Shown in pieces: positions 27,350 to 36,319 of a stretch of 64,000 nt of DNA. Both the position numbers and the translations under genes were made by a program. Position 1 is the first letter of the stretch, and the number at the start of each line of letters is the position of its first letter. The notes beneath the pieces are model-generated. The model did no database searches and was not told the origin of the DNA. It was given only the letters and a program-made list of their open reading frames with translations. The DNA is from Oceanobacillus sp. CFH 90083 (GTDB lineage Bacteria > Bacillota > Bacilli > Bacillales > Amphibacillaceae), in assembly GCF_009389585.1 (NCBI RefSeq), contig NZ_VIYG01000004.1, forward strand, positions 251,377 to 315,376. The letters are read 5' to 3'.

Positions 27350-27497
27350 AAAGGTAAATGATTCAAGCCGCTCCGACTCGTTTCTGCAGGAATATTTTCC
27401 AGACGAAAAAGTCTTGGCGGCTTTGGGGTGAGGATGCTTGTCATTTCTTAATATTTGGAAGCGTTGGAATTTTAGGGGGTGCTCCCGGAACAGCTAT
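27350..27497 (+). pseudogene. Ghost fragment of a panF-like gene
   Basis: AGCCGCTCCGACTCGTTTCT, then CAGGAATATTTTC, AAAAGTCTTGGCGG and CCCGGAACAGCT match in order the 5' part of panF (about 28950-29078: AGCCGCTCTGATTCATTTCT, CAGGAATATTTTC, GAAGTCTCGGCGG, CCCGGGAACAGCC). Frames are broken by indels and stops. The intact panF lies 1.5 kb downstream in the same direction. The ghost ends at or inside the tail of the convergent DinB gene. Confidence 0.7.
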
Positions 27498-28018
27498 TTC
27501 TTCAGTATGCCTAAATATGCTTGCCAGGGGCCGACATCTGAACGGTATCTTTCAGCCATTACCCGGACGATTTGGGAAATATGTGTTAAATCATGTACTA
27601 CCCATGTGGAAAGTAATTCACTCAACGCTACGGTGCCAAATTCCGGGTGATTTCCGGTTAATTTAAGGTGTGTTTCAGGCTGAACAAATTCTTTCAGTTT
27701 AATTATATTTTCTGCCCGTATCGCATTGAATTCATGCAGCTTTTGTTCTATCGGTCTTTGCTCGGTTTTATTTAAGTGGGCATAGCGGTCAAATGGAGGG
27801 AATGGTTTATTCTCTCCCTCTTGAAGAATCGTTTTTAGTCGAGGTATCCAATTATGTTTTTCGGCTTCAATAAGATGCTCTATCACTTCAGCGGCATTCC
27901 AGGTTCCTTCCCCTTCATTGCATTCAAGCCACCCGCAAGATAATCCGGATAAAAGAGCTGTTAATGTTTTCGGGGAGCGTTCTAATATTTCCATAGCTTC
28001 TTTCATATCAAAATTCAT
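27494..28018 (-). CDS. DinB family protein
   Basis: A 174-residue four-helix protein of the DinB/YfiT-like superfamily. The putative metal ligands are the His in [12 protein letters not shown] and the pair in HDLTHISQ near residue 140. Some family members are thiol-dependent transferases (bacillithiol S-transferases); others are of unknown role. The start follows AAGGGGTATTAG. Confidence 0.82.
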   Translation of the reverse strand: MNFDMKEAMEILERSPKTLTALLSGLSCGWLECNEGEGTWNAAEVIEHLIEAEKHNWIPRLKTILQEGENKPFPPFDRYAHLNKTEQRPIEQKLHEFNAIRAENIIKLKEFVQPETHLKLTGNHPEFGTVALSELLSTWVVHDLTHISQIVRVMAERYRSDVGPWQAYLGILKK

Positions 28019-28553
28019 TCTAATACCCCTTCCTATGTTTTTTACAATCAGCTTTGCTTCCTGCGCTTATAGGGAAAGCCGCAGAGATTTGTTTCTTCTA
28101 AACAGGGAGCGGGTATCCCCTTCTATCTGATAAATACTATACAATCGACAGGCGCTGGTTCATGACGAATGCTCCAGAGCTGACTCTTTCTGATCCTGCC
28201 CTAAAGTGCGATTTGGATCAGAATCTTACGAAGAGTATTGCTGTCAGATTCCCCCCTGCTGTAAAAGTCTGGATTCAATTCTTTCAACGATTTTCAAAGT
28301 GATTTTGATCGATAAGTGACACACTCTGACAATTCTATTTTCAAGATAATCCAGTACATGGAGAGGATATAAAGTTTTTCTGATCTCTCTTTATTATAAC
28401 GGTAAAGAGGGAGACTGCAATATAACAATGAATACTGTTTGGTAAGTATTTTGATATACCGCTCTCATTTCAAGTCAATTGGTTTACAGAGACCAGGAAG
28501 TTGACTATAGTAAGAAAGAAAATAATCTTTTCTGGATAGTCAGGGGTTTTTAT
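28019..28553. other. Intergenic region, nothing recognised
   Basis: About 530 bases between divergent genes. No gene, repeat or strong hairpin is seen. Presumably it carries promoters for dinB-like and yhdT-panF. Confidence 0.4.
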
Positions 28554-28829
28554 ATGAAGAGAAAAGTTTGGAAGGACAAACGTTATAAGGCTGCTAACAG
28601 GGAAGCTCTGGCCGGAATTGGTCTTGTAATGTTTAATTTTTTCTGGTGGTTTGGATTTGCTTATGGATTGGGGAGCAAATCTCCAGAATCCTATCATTAC
28701 ATATTCGGTTTTCCCGCGTGGTTTTTCTTCAGCTGCATTCTTGGATTTGCTGTGATGATGGGCTTGACCGTATTTGTAGTTAAATTCTTTTTTAAAGATA
28801 TGTCTTTAGAAGCAGAAGGGGAAGAATAG
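28554..28829 (+). CDS. yhdT: YhdT family (DUF997) membrane protein
   Basis: A 91-residue protein with two hydrophobic helices, FFWWFGFAYGLG and the GFPAWFFFSCILGF motif typical of YhdT. YhdT usually precedes panF and may be an accessory subunit of the pantothenate symporter. ATG at 28554 starts the conserved part (KRYKAANREAL); the ribosome binding site is weak (CAGGGG). panF follows after 42 bases. Confidence 0.82.
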   Translation: MKRKVWKDKRYKAANREALAGIGLVMFNFFWWFGFAYGLGSKSPESYHYIFGFPAWFFFSCILGFAVMMGLTVFVVKFFFKDMSLEAEGEE

Positions 28830-28871
28830 CAGAAGGATATTTCATTTTAGATATATCAAAGGAGAAGGGAC

Positions 28872-30305
28872 ATGAATTGGGAAGCAGTTTTACCACTATT
28901 TATCTTTATTGTGATTGTTTTTATAGTTGGAATTTGGGCTGGAAAATTTGTCAGCCGCTCTGATTCATTTCTACAGGAATATTTTCTTGGAGGAAGAAGT
29001 CTCGGCGGATTTATTTTGGCAATGACACTTGTAACAACCTATGGAAGTGCGAGCAGTTTTCTAAGCGGCCCGGGAACAGCCTATAATGAAGGGCTTGGCT
29101 GGGTGCTGCTATCAATGACGCAGCTTGCAACAGGTTATTTTGTATTGATGGTCCTTGGCAAACGTTTCGCTATTGTCACAAGAAAGTATAAAGCAGTTAC
29201 AATTGTTGATTTTTTAAAGGAAAGATATCAATCGAAATGGGTTGTGATTCTTTCCGCAGCCAGTATTTTGATTTTCTTATTCTCAGCGATGTCGGCACAG
29301 TGGATTGGCGGAGCACGCCTGATTCAATCATTGACAGGCATATCGTATTTTACGGCATTATGTATTTTTTCACTTGCAGTTTTAGTATATGTTGTTGTCG
29401 GCGGGTTTCGGGCAGTAGCTATTACAGACGGAATCCAGGGTATTATTATGTTTATGGGGACGCTTATTTTACTTGTGGCAGTCATTAGTGCAGGGGGCGG
29501 TGTATCTCAAATTATGAATGATCTGGCTGCAGAGAATCCCAATCTTATTACACCATTTGGTGCAGATGGAGGTTTGACACCTGCTTATGTCTCTTCCTTC
29601 TGGGTATTAGTCGGTGTTGGTGTTGTTGCCCTGCCGCAGATTGCTGTTCGTGCGATGTCCTATAAAAATGCAAAGGCGCTGCATCGCGGTATTATTATCA
29701 GCACTTTTGTTGTCGGTTTTATTATGTTAAATATGCATTTAATTGGTGTATTTGGCAGGACAATACTTCCTGGTATCGAAATTGGTGATACCGTCATGCC
29801 GGAGTTAGCCCAGGCTGTTTTACCGGGGTGGGCAGCAGGGATTGTGTTGGCTGCCCCGATGGCTGCAATTATGACAACGGTCAATTCGTTATTGTTAATG
29901 GTAAGCTCTGCGATTGTAAAAGATGTTTATCTAAACTATGTTCGTCCCGATGCAAGTGATAAGATAATTCGTATGTGGAGTATGGGGGCAACTGCCTTAA
30001 TAGGTATCGTCGTTGTTGTAATGTCGCTGCAGCCGCCTGATTTAATTATTTGGCTGAATTTATTCTCGATGGGCGGTTTGGAGGCCGCTTTTATCTGGCC
30101 GATTATTCTCGGACTTTATTGGAAGCGAGGGACCCGGTATGGAGCGATTGCTTCGATGCTTACAGGTGTCATCAGCTATATTATTTTTGAAACATTTTAT
30201 CCGCAGCCGTTTGGCATGCATTCTGTTGTGACATCTATGCTTCTGGCTTTGGTAGCATATGTTTCAGGGAGTCTATTGTCTAAAAAAGAAATGATATCAA
30301 CGTAA
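28872..30305 (+). CDS. panF: Sodium/pantothenate symporter
   Basis: A 477-residue sodium:solute symporter with about 13 helices. It has the sodium/substrate-site features of the SSS family: FLGGRSLGGFILAMTLVTTY near residues 40-60, and the VGGFRAV.TDGIQGIIM motif near 180. PanF takes up pantothenate, the vitamin precursor of CoA. AAAGGAGAAGG precedes the ATG. Operon with yhdT. A broken 5' fragment of a paralogue lies at 27350-27497. Confidence 0.9.
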   Translation: MNWEAVLPLFIFIVIVFIVGIWAGKFVSRSDSFLQEYFLGGRSLGGFILAMTLVTTYGSASSFLSGPGTAYNEGLGWVLLSMTQLATGYFVLMVLGKRFAIVTRKYKAVTIVDFLKERYQSKWVVILSAASILIFLFSAMSAQWIGGARLIQSLTGISYFTALCIFSLAVLVYVVVGGFRAVAITDGIQGIIMFMGTLILLVAVISAGGGVSQIMNDLAAENPNLITPFGADGGLTPAYVSSFWVLVGVGVVALPQIAVRAMSYKNAKALHRGIIISTFVVGFIMLNMHLIGVFGRTILPGIEIGDTVMPELAQAVLPGWAAGIVLAAPMAAIMTTVNSLLLMVSSAIVKDVYLNYVRPDASDKIIRMWSMGATALIGIVVVVMSLQPPDLIIWLNLFSMGGLEAAFIWPIILGLYWKRGTRYGAIASMLTGVISYIIFETFYPQPFGMHSVVTSMLLALVAYVSGSLLSKKEMIST

Positions 30306-30345
30306 AATAGTATAGAAGCAGACAGGAGAATCAATAGGAGGCTTT

Positions 30346-30414
30346 ATGGATTATTGGAAAAAGGATGCGGTGGAACATTTCCAGGGTGAAGAAGAAGTTT
30401 TGCTGCCGTACTGA
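30346..30414 (+). other. 22-codon mini-ORF resembling a hemerythrin fragment
   Basis: AGGAGG (30336-30341) is followed by ATG and 22 codons containing HFQGEEEVLLPY, which looks like the metal-binding HxxxEEExLFP helix of hemerythrin-like proteins. It stops at once. It may be a truncated gene remnant that kept its translation start, 40 bases after panF. Confidence 0.3.
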
Positions 30415-30446
30415 AGTGATTATTATAAGGGGGAAAGGTGATTATA

Positions 30447-30923
30447 TTGAAAAAAGTTATTCTTTTGATTACAGTAGTGTTGCTATTGTTTTTATTTAGT
30501 ATCTTTACTTTTTCCAGTCCTTCTGAGAATCTGTCGAATGATAAGGGCGAAAATAACACCAGTACATTTGAAGATGAAGAGAGTACATTACTAGGGTATT
30601 ATTTTCATGGGTACATTGATATGCGTGAGCCGTTTGAAAGCTTTGATGAAGCATCAACGTATATGTATTATATGAATAATTATTTAGAAGACTATTTAAA
30701 TCAACAATTTGTTTTAACAGAGGGCAGCCATGCAGAAAATGAAGCGTATATCCGTTATTTCGAGCAATTGGAGGATCCGGTATATCCGATTTTCTTTCAG
30801 AACAAATACGATTTGAATAATGGGGAGTATGTGAAGGTGACATTTAAGGGAGGAATAATGGAATCTCATCCGGCACAAATTGGAGAAGTAACGGATGTTG
30901 AAGTAGTGAATTTTACGGAATAA
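30447..30923 (+). CDS. Secreted or membrane-anchored protein of unknown function
   Basis: A 158-residue protein: hydrophobic N-terminal helix (VILLITVVLLLFLFSIFTF, residues 4-22), no lipobox Cys, then an acidic, Tyr-rich domain with TYMYYMNNYLEDYL. Probably exported and anchored or cleaved. TTG at 30447 is the likely start (AAGGTG 6 bases upstream); the GTG at 30438 lies within that site. Family not recognised. Confidence 0.65.
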   Translation: MKKVILLITVVLLLFLFSIFTFSSPSENLSNDKGENNTSTFEDEESTLLGYYFHGYIDMREPFESFDEASTYMYYMNNYLEDYLNQQFVLTEGSHAENEAYIRYFEQLEDPVYPIFFQNKYDLNNGEYVKVTFKGGIMESHPAQIGEVTDVEVVNFTE

Positions 30924-31015
30924 TATTTTTTAACAGCTGCGTTTGGCAGGGCAAGGCACAGTAGTTTGTGTTGGGTAAAATAAATACATATGTTTTATTA
31001 ACTTGATGTAAGTGA

Positions 31016-31058
31016 AAAAGTGCTGATGGAAGGATAAGATTCCTCCATCAGCACTTTT
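31016..31058 (-). terminator. Terminator of acetoacetyl-CoA synthetase gene
   Basis: AAAGTGCTGATGGA and its complement TCCATCAGCACTTT pair, with T-runs on both sides; the stem touches the stop codon. Confidence 0.85.
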
Positions 31059-33031
31059 CATATTTTCTCAGCTAAGTCAATAAAATAATCCAGGCTTCCC
31101 GGATTAATCAGGGAACCTTTATTAATAACAGTCGCTGCATCCTGTCCCATCAGAATTTTTTTAACGGGAATTTCGACTTTCTTGCCATTAAGTGTTTTAG
31201 GAAGCTCTTTTATTTCATAAATATGTGTCGGTACATGTCTTGGCGAGCAGTGGGTACGGAGCTGCTGCTTAATTTCCTGTTTAAGGTGTTCGGTCAATTC
31301 TTCTCCATCTTTCATCACAACAAATAACGGTGTAATGGAATCACCATTACCTTTAGGCAAGTCAACCATTAAGCTATCATCAATTTCTTCAACATGATCC
31401 ACTGCACGATAAATTTCACTCGTTCCAATGCGGATACCGCCCCGGTTAATGGTAGCATCGGATCTACCGTAAATGATAGCGGTATTTCTAGCCGTTAATT
31501 TTATATAATCTCCATGGCACCAAATTCCTGGAAAGGTATCAAAATAACTATGATACATCCGTAGCCCAGATTCATCATTCCAGAAATAAATCGGCATACT
31601 TGGAAATGGGGCAGTTAAGACAAGCTCGCCAATTTCATTGATTAAAGCATTGCCATCTCTATCAAAGCTTTCTACTTTCGCTCCAAGTCCTGCACATTGG
31701 ATTTCACCAGCATATACCGGGAGCGTAGGGGTGCCAAGCAAAAAGGCTGTACATACATCAGTGCCGCCGCTTACAGATGATAACCAAATATTATCTTTTA
31801 CATGGGTATAGCACCACTCAAACCCTTCTGGAGAAAGCGGGGAGCCTGTAGAGCTGATATTTTTCAAATGAGATAAATCAAAATTACTTTTAGGCTTGAG
31901 ATGTTCATTCATACAAGCAGTTATAAAGCTGGCACTGGTGCCAAATACATTCATTTTTGTCTGTTCGGCAAGCCGCCATAAAATCTGCTTGTCAGGATAT
32001 ACAGGGCTGCCATCATAAAGGATAATCGAGGCTCCTGTCAACAACCCGCCGACAAGGAAGTTCCACATCATCCAGCCGGTTGTTGTAAACCAGAAAAAGC
32101 GTGAACCTGCGCTTAAATCCATATGCAAATGGATAGCCTTTACATGTTCTAATAAGATTCCGCCCTGACTGTGGACAATCGGCTTCGGTTTTCCTGTTGT
32201 TCCAGAAGAGTATAATACCCACAGCGGGTCATTAAAGGCGACGGGAGTATAAGTCATTTCCAGCTTTTCTTGACGGGCTGTTGCATCATTCCAGGAAATT
32301 GGGTGGACACATGCACTGAAATCGGCTTCGTTATTTAGATAAGGAATAGTTATTGTTGCTTTTAAGGAAGGGAGTGCAGTTTGCAGCTCTTTAACAACGT
32401 CTAATCTATTAAACTTCTTCCCATTATAAGAATAGCCGTCGACAGTAATCATTGCTTTTGGCTCTATTTGCTGAAAACGTTCCATGACACTTTTTGTTCC
32501 AAAGTCAGGGGAAGCGCTGGACCAAATGGCTCCTAAGCTTGCCGTTGCCAGGAAAGCAACAACAGTTTCATAGATGTTTGGCGCATAGCAGACAACACGA
32601 TCTCCTTTTTGAATCCCTTGCTTCTGCAGTGTTTTTTGAAGAGCAGCAGTATCCTGATAAAGTTTTTCCCAGGAAATCTCCTGCAGCTTTCGAGTTTCCG
32701 ATGTATGAATAATAGCCGGGCTGTTTAGTGCCTTATTTCGGAATACATGCTCTGTATAATTGATCGTTGCTTCAGGAAACCATTTTGTTCCGATTATCTG
32801 ATTACCTGAGCGAACGGACTGATAAGGATCGTGCGACTGGATTTTAAAATATTCCCAAATGGATTCCCAGAATGTATTGAGATCCTCGACAGACCATTTC
32901 CATAAAGTATGATAATCCTGTGTGTGGATTTGTTTATGTTCCTGTAACCAAGTACGGTAGGAAGTGATGTTTGACTGTTCCATTTGTACATTGTCAGGTT
33001 TAAAAAGTAAAGTGCCTTCTTGTACACTCAT
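31058..33031 (-). CDS. Acetoacetate-CoA ligase
   Basis: A 657-residue ANL-superfamily enzyme. The AMP-binding motif is YSSGTTGKPKPIVHS; the acetyl-CoA-synthetase-type N-terminal domain (W.WSVEDLNTFWESIWEYF) and WCHGDYIKLT hinge region are present, and C-terminal PKTLNGKKVEIPVKKIL carries the catalytic Lys. The length and DFGTKSVMERF.QI segment fit acetoacetyl-CoA synthetase rather than acetyl-CoA synthetase. It activates acetoacetate for use as carbon source or lipid precursor. A cre-like site lies 40 bases upstream. Confidence 0.88.
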   Translation of the reverse strand: MSVQEGTLLFKPDNVQMEQSNITSYRTWLQEHKQIHTQDYHTLWKWSVEDLNTFWESIWEYFKIQSHDPYQSVRSGNQIIGTKWFPEATINYTEHVFRNKALNSPAIIHTSETRKLQEISWEKLYQDTAALQKTLQKQGIQKGDRVVCYAPNIYETVVAFLATASLGAIWSSASPDFGTKSVMERFQQIEPKAMITVDGYSYNGKKFNRLDVVKELQTALPSLKATITIPYLNNEADFSACVHPISWNDATARQEKLEMTYTPVAFNDPLWVLYSSGTTGKPKPIVHSQGGILLEHVKAIHLHMDLSAGSRFFWFTTTGWMMWNFLVGGLLTGASIILYDGSPVYPDKQILWRLAEQTKMNVFGTSASFITACMNEHLKPKSNFDLSHLKNISSTGSPLSPEGFEWCYTHVKDNIWLSSVSGGTDVCTAFLLGTPTLPVYAGEIQCAGLGAKVESFDRDGNALINEIGELVLTAPFPSMPIYFWNDESGLRMYHSYFDTFPGIWCHGDYIKLTARNTAIIYGRSDATINRGGIRIGTSEIYRAVDHVEEIDDSLMVDLPKGNGDSITPLFVVMKDGEELTEHLKQEIKQQLRTHCSPRHVPTHIYEIKELPKTLNGKKVEIPVKKILMGQDAATVINKGSLINPGSLDYFIDLAEKI

Positions 33032-33070
33032 CTGTAATCCCCCTTCAAATACTACGATACTATTATTATA

Positions 33071-33084
33071 AGAAAACGCTTTCT
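33071..33084 (-). promoter_or_regulatory. cre-like CcpA site upstream of acetoacetate-CoA ligase
   Basis: AGAAAACGCTTTCT is a near-perfect palindrome matching the cre consensus TGWAANCGNTNWCA except at the outermost bases. It is 40 bases before the start codon, fitting carbon catabolite control of acetoacetate use. Confidence 0.6.
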
Positions 33085-33172
33085 GACCGTAAAGAAATTG
33101 GAATGGAAAAATATATGTTTCTGAGCTGATATCCAGGGAGCAGTATGTTATTTTTTATTTTAAATGACTGTC

Positions 33173-33210
33173 AAAAAAGCTAATTCAGGAGCAGATGCCC
33201 TGAATTAGCT
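33173..33210 (-). terminator. Terminator of cvfC-like gene
   Basis: AGCTAATTCAGG and CCTGAATTAGCT form a perfect 12-bp stem followed on the minus strand by TTTTTT. Confidence 0.9.
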
Positions 33211-33214
33211 GATA

Positions 33215-34381
33215 TTAGTCTGTGGTGAGATCGGTTTTGGATTTGGCAGCCTGTGTCATCTGATGCCAAACAGAACCTTTTGCCTGTTCACCGCCTTCAA
33301 TACGTTCCAGAGCTAATTTTATCTGCATACGAACCTCGAATTCCGGCTCATCAGCAGCGGCTTCTTGAAGGGCAGGGATAGCAGATTCATCTCCAACCTC
33401 ATATAAAAACATGGCCCCGCGCCAACGGACAATCCGGCTCTTATCCTTTAATGTTTCAATCATGCCAGGGATAGCCTCTGTGAAACCTAAGTCAGAGATA
33501 CAATCTCCTGCGGTTCTACGGACATTGACGGCTTTATCAGCTAAAGCTTCATACAGTAATGGCAGTGCTGCTTTATCCTCCAGCATGCCCAAATAAGCTG
33601 TTGCCAGTCGGCGGATAGATGCTTTTTCATCGTGGATAGCTTTTTCCAGAAGGGCAAGATCGTCCAGTGTCGGGTCTAAACGGTCCAGGGCAGCATAGCG
33701 TTCACGCCAATCAGGGTTATCCAGTTTTTCAATTGGGACATGCTGATAGTAGTTCGTTGCGCTGCCTGCACTTTTATCTGTTTGCAAAGCCATTTTTACA
33801 AGTGTATCCAGCCGCTCCTGATCAAAGCTTGCTTTTAGCTCTTCCACAACATCATGTCCGATTTCCTCCAGATTTCCATAGCGCGGATGCTGTTCTTCCC
33901 ATTTCCGGTCCATAATAACATTTTCAGAAGCAGGAGAAGCCTCCATTACTGCATTGGAAAACCGTTCTGGCAGCCCGAAGCGCTCTTCTCTGTCTCCTTC
34001 CTCCAGCTTTACTTGCATGGGAATTCCTAAAAATGTTTGGATAAAAACATGAACCTCTCCAAATGTATCAGCAGGTGCTTCAGCGGCATTAGAAAGTTCA
34101 TCTGCCTGATTGAAAGCCTCCTCTGTCCCTAATACTTTCCGGACTTGCGGTAGCAGTTCTTCCCATGGTGTTTTCGGATTCCGGGCCAAAGCAATAAAAT
34201 CGACAACCCGATAGATATTTTTAACCCCTTCCAGTGTGAAAAGCTCCTGCACATATTTCGGTGCATGAGCTAAATCATCCTTGTCACTGTAATTATATGT
34301 TTCATCAGGGGGTAAGGTTTCATTTACATTGATTTTCATCGAATGCGGGCTGGGTGTTGGTTCTATAGAAACAATTCTCAT
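33215..34381 (-). CDS. CvfC/YpgR family protein (NifU-N-like plus HEAT repeats)
   Basis: A 388-residue protein: residues 1-90 form an Nfu N-terminal-like domain (IEPTPSPHSMKINVN, GVKNIYRVVDFIAL), and the second half is HEAT/PBS repeats (LALLEKAIHDEKASIRRLA, KAALPLLYEALADKAVNVRR, EAIPGMIETLKDKSRIVRW). This is the layout of B. subtilis YpgR and the staphylococcal conserved virulence factor C. Molecular role is unknown. AAGGGG precedes the ATG; 12 bases separate it from the PfpI gene, so the two are an operon. Confidence 0.85.
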   Translation of the reverse strand: MRIVSIEPTPSPHSMKINVNETLPPDETYNYSDKDDLAHAPKYVQELFTLEGVKNIYRVVDFIALARNPKTPWEELLPQVRKVLGTEEAFNQADELSNAAEAPADTFGEVHVFIQTFLGIPMQVKLEEGDREERFGLPERFSNAVMEASPASENVIMDRKWEEQHPRYGNLEEIGHDVVEELKASFDQERLDTLVKMALQTDKSAGSATNYYQHVPIEKLDNPDWRERYAALDRLDPTLDDLALLEKAIHDEKASIRRLATAYLGMLEDKAALPLLYEALADKAVNVRRTAGDCISDLGFTEAIPGMIETLKDKSRIVRWRGAMFLYEVGDESAIPALQEAAADEPEFEVRMQIKLALERIEGGEQAKGSVWHQMTQAAKSKTDLTTD

Positions 34382-34393
34382 TTAATAACCCCT

Positions 34394-34924
34394 TTAATGA
34401 CGGTATTCTTCCATCACTTTGATTAATTCACGTAGATAATCCGGTAAATCTGGCGGTCTTCTGCTTGATACAAGATGACTATCAGAAACAACAGGCTCAT
34501 CTATCCATTTTGCACCAGCATTGGTCATATCATCTTTAATTCCCGGTGTGCTGGTTACTGTTCTGCCTTCTAAAATATTGGCAGAGATTAATACCCAGCC
34601 GGCATGACATATTTGACCGATTGGCTTTTTATGCTCATTCATATGCTGAACAAGGCTGATAACCTCAGGGAAACGGCGAAGCTTATCTGGGGCCCAGCCT
34701 CCGGGAACCAGAATGGCGTCATAATCTTCTGGATTCACTTCTGAAAAAGCATAGTCTGATTCAGCAGGAACACCGTATTTTCCAATATATTTCTGATTGG
34801 CAGCTTGTCCGACTAAATCTACCTGAGCACCTTCTTCACGCAGACGGTGAACAGGATACCATAGTTCCAAATCTTCAAAATCATGATCGACAAGTGCGAT
34901 AACCTTTTGATTCTGTAAACGCAA
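34394..34924 (-). CDS. DJ-1/PfpI family protein
   Basis: A 176-residue class I glutamine-amidotransferase-like protein. The nucleophile elbow is GQICHAGW with the catalytic Cys; PGGWAPD and TSTPGIKDD are also typical of PfpI/YhbO/YraA (general stress protein 18-type). Possible roles are protease, deglycase or glyoxalase. TTG at 34924 is the start: GGAGGG sits 6 bases upstream and homologues begin there; the longer frame is hydrophobic leader-like but unsupported. Confidence 0.85.
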   Translation of the reverse strand: MRLQNQKVIALVDHDFEDLELWYPVHRLREEGAQVDLVGQAANQKYIGKYGVPAESDYAFSEVNPEDYDAILVPGGWAPDKLRRFPEVISLVQHMNEHKKPIGQICHAGWVLISANILEGRTVTSTPGIKDDMTNAGAKWIDEPVVSDSHLVSSRRPPDLPDYLRELIKVMEEYRH

Positions 34925-35029
34925 AATAATCCCTCCATTCTGTATAAAATAAGTGTAACAGACTGGTATCAAAATGACGATTAGAAAGGTTTTTATGCTT
35001 AAAATACAGTATATGATGGAAATCAAAAA

Positions 35030-35063
35030 ATACCATCACCTCAACAGTTAGAAGTGATGGTAT
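35030..35063 (-). terminator. Terminator of alanine dehydrogenase gene
   Basis: ATACCATCAC and GTGATGGTAT form a perfect 10-bp stem; TTTTTTGATT follows on the minus strand. Confidence 0.85.
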
Positions 35064-35073
35064 CATCTTACAC

Positions 35074-36189
35074 TTATGAAAAAGCATCCTGTACAGCTAC
35101 ATATTGATAATTTAAATCATTTGCAACAGCTTCATTGGTGACATGGCCATTCATGACATTCACACCGCTGGCGATAGGAGCATTGTTTTGAATAGCTTTT
35201 TCTACTCCTTGTTTCGCAATATTCATTGCATATGGTACAGTTACATTCGTCAGTCCGACTGTTGCTGTACGCGGAACAGCACCAGGAATATTGGCAACTG
35301 CATAGTGAAGGACATTATGCTTTACATAGATAGGATCTTCATGAGTGGTCGGATGGTCAACTGTTTCAAAGTTACCCCCCTGGTCAATTGCCACATCAAC
35401 AATAACACTGCCCGGCTGCATGGATTGAATCATTGCTTCTGTGACAAGCTTCGGCGCTTTTCTGCCTGGAATTAATACGGAACCAATCACAAGGTCAGAA
35501 TCTCTGACTGCTTCTTCAATATTAAATGGATTAGACATTAATGTTTGAATACTGGACCCGAAAATCTCTTCTAATTCACGGAGACGCTGCGGGTTTAAAT
35601 CAATCATTGTAACGTCCGCTCCGAGACCAATAGCTACACGTGCTGCATTCGTACCAACAACACCGCCGCCGATGACGGTTACTTTTCCTCGTTTTACACC
35701 GGGAACTCCGCCAAGCAAAATACCTTTTCCACCTTTGGATTTCTCTAAATACTGTGCGCCAAGCTGTGTAGCCATTCGTCCGGCTACCTCGCTCATCGGT
35801 GTCAGAAGTGGAAGCGTTTTGCCTATCGCAATGGTTTCATAGGCAATGGCTGTCACTTCCTTGTCGACCAATTCCGCTGTTAACCTTGCATCAGCAGCCA
35901 AATGAAGATAAGTAAACAGTACCAGCCCTTTTCGGAAGTACGGATACTCTGATTCCAAAGGCTCTTTTACCTTCATGATCATATCCGAACGATCCCAGAC
36001 GTCCTTTGCCTCTGTAATAATTTCTGCTCCTGCCTGCTTGTATTCTTCATCTGTAAAGCCGCTTCCCAATCCTGCTTCTGATTCAATCAGAATGGTCTGT
36101 CCGGATTGAATCAGGTTAATCACTCCAGCCGGTGTCATCGCGACACGGTTTTCATTGTTCTTTATCTCTTTGGGAACTCCAATAATCAT
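35074..36189 (-). CDS. ald: Alanine dehydrogenase
   Basis: A 371-residue NAD-dependent alanine dehydrogenase: N-terminal [20 protein letters not shown], catalytic Lys/His region (MKVKEP, YLHLAAD), Rossmann motif [20 protein letters not shown], and [11 protein letters not shown]. It converts alanine to pyruvate and ammonia, important in sporulation and alanine germination. I chose ATG at 36189 because AAAGGGG is 9-10 bases upstream; the ATG at 36195 is too close. The PucR/AdeR-type regulator gene lies next to it. Confidence 0.93.
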   Translation of the reverse strand: MIIGVPKEIKNNENRVAMTPAGVINLIQSGQTILIESEAGLGSGFTDEEYKQAGAEIITEAKDVWDRSDMIMKVKEPLESEYPYFRKGLVLFTYLHLAADARLTAELVDKEVTAIAYETIAIGKTLPLLTPMSEVAGRMATQLGAQYLEKSKGGKGILLGGVPGVKRGKVTVIGGGVVGTNAARVAIGLGADVTMIDLNPQRLRELEEIFGSSIQTLMSNPFNIEEAVRDSDLVIGSVLIPGRKAPKLVTEAMIQSMQPGSVIVDVAIDQGGNFETVDHPTTHEDPIYVKHNVLHYAVANIPGAVPRTATVGLTNVTVPYAMNIAKQGVEKAIQNNAPIASGVNVMNGHVTNEAVANDLNYQYVAVQDAFS

Positions 36190-36231
36190 GTTCATTCGCC
36201 CCTTTGTTTATCTTATCGTTTATATTTATAA

Positions 36232-36246
36232 TGATAACGCTTTCTT
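36232..36246 (-). promoter_or_regulatory. cre-like site upstream of ald
   Basis: On the minus strand AAGAAAGCGTTATCA fits the CcpA consensus WTGNAANCGNWNNCA with one mismatch. It lies 43 bases before the ald start, suggesting catabolite control. Confidence 0.45.
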
Positions 36247-36277
36247 TGTGGAGTTTCATTATGAAAATAAATGAATT

Positions 36278-36319
36278 GAGACCGTAGCGTTTGTGTATTT
36301 ACACAAACGCTACGGTCTC
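36278..36319 (-). terminator. Perfect 19-bp hairpin terminator overlapping the PucR-type stop
   Basis: GAGACCGTAGCGTTTGTGT, loop ATTT, and the exact complement form a 19-bp stem that includes the last codons and TAG of the regulator gene. AT-rich DNA with TTTATTTT follows. Confidence 0.8.
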
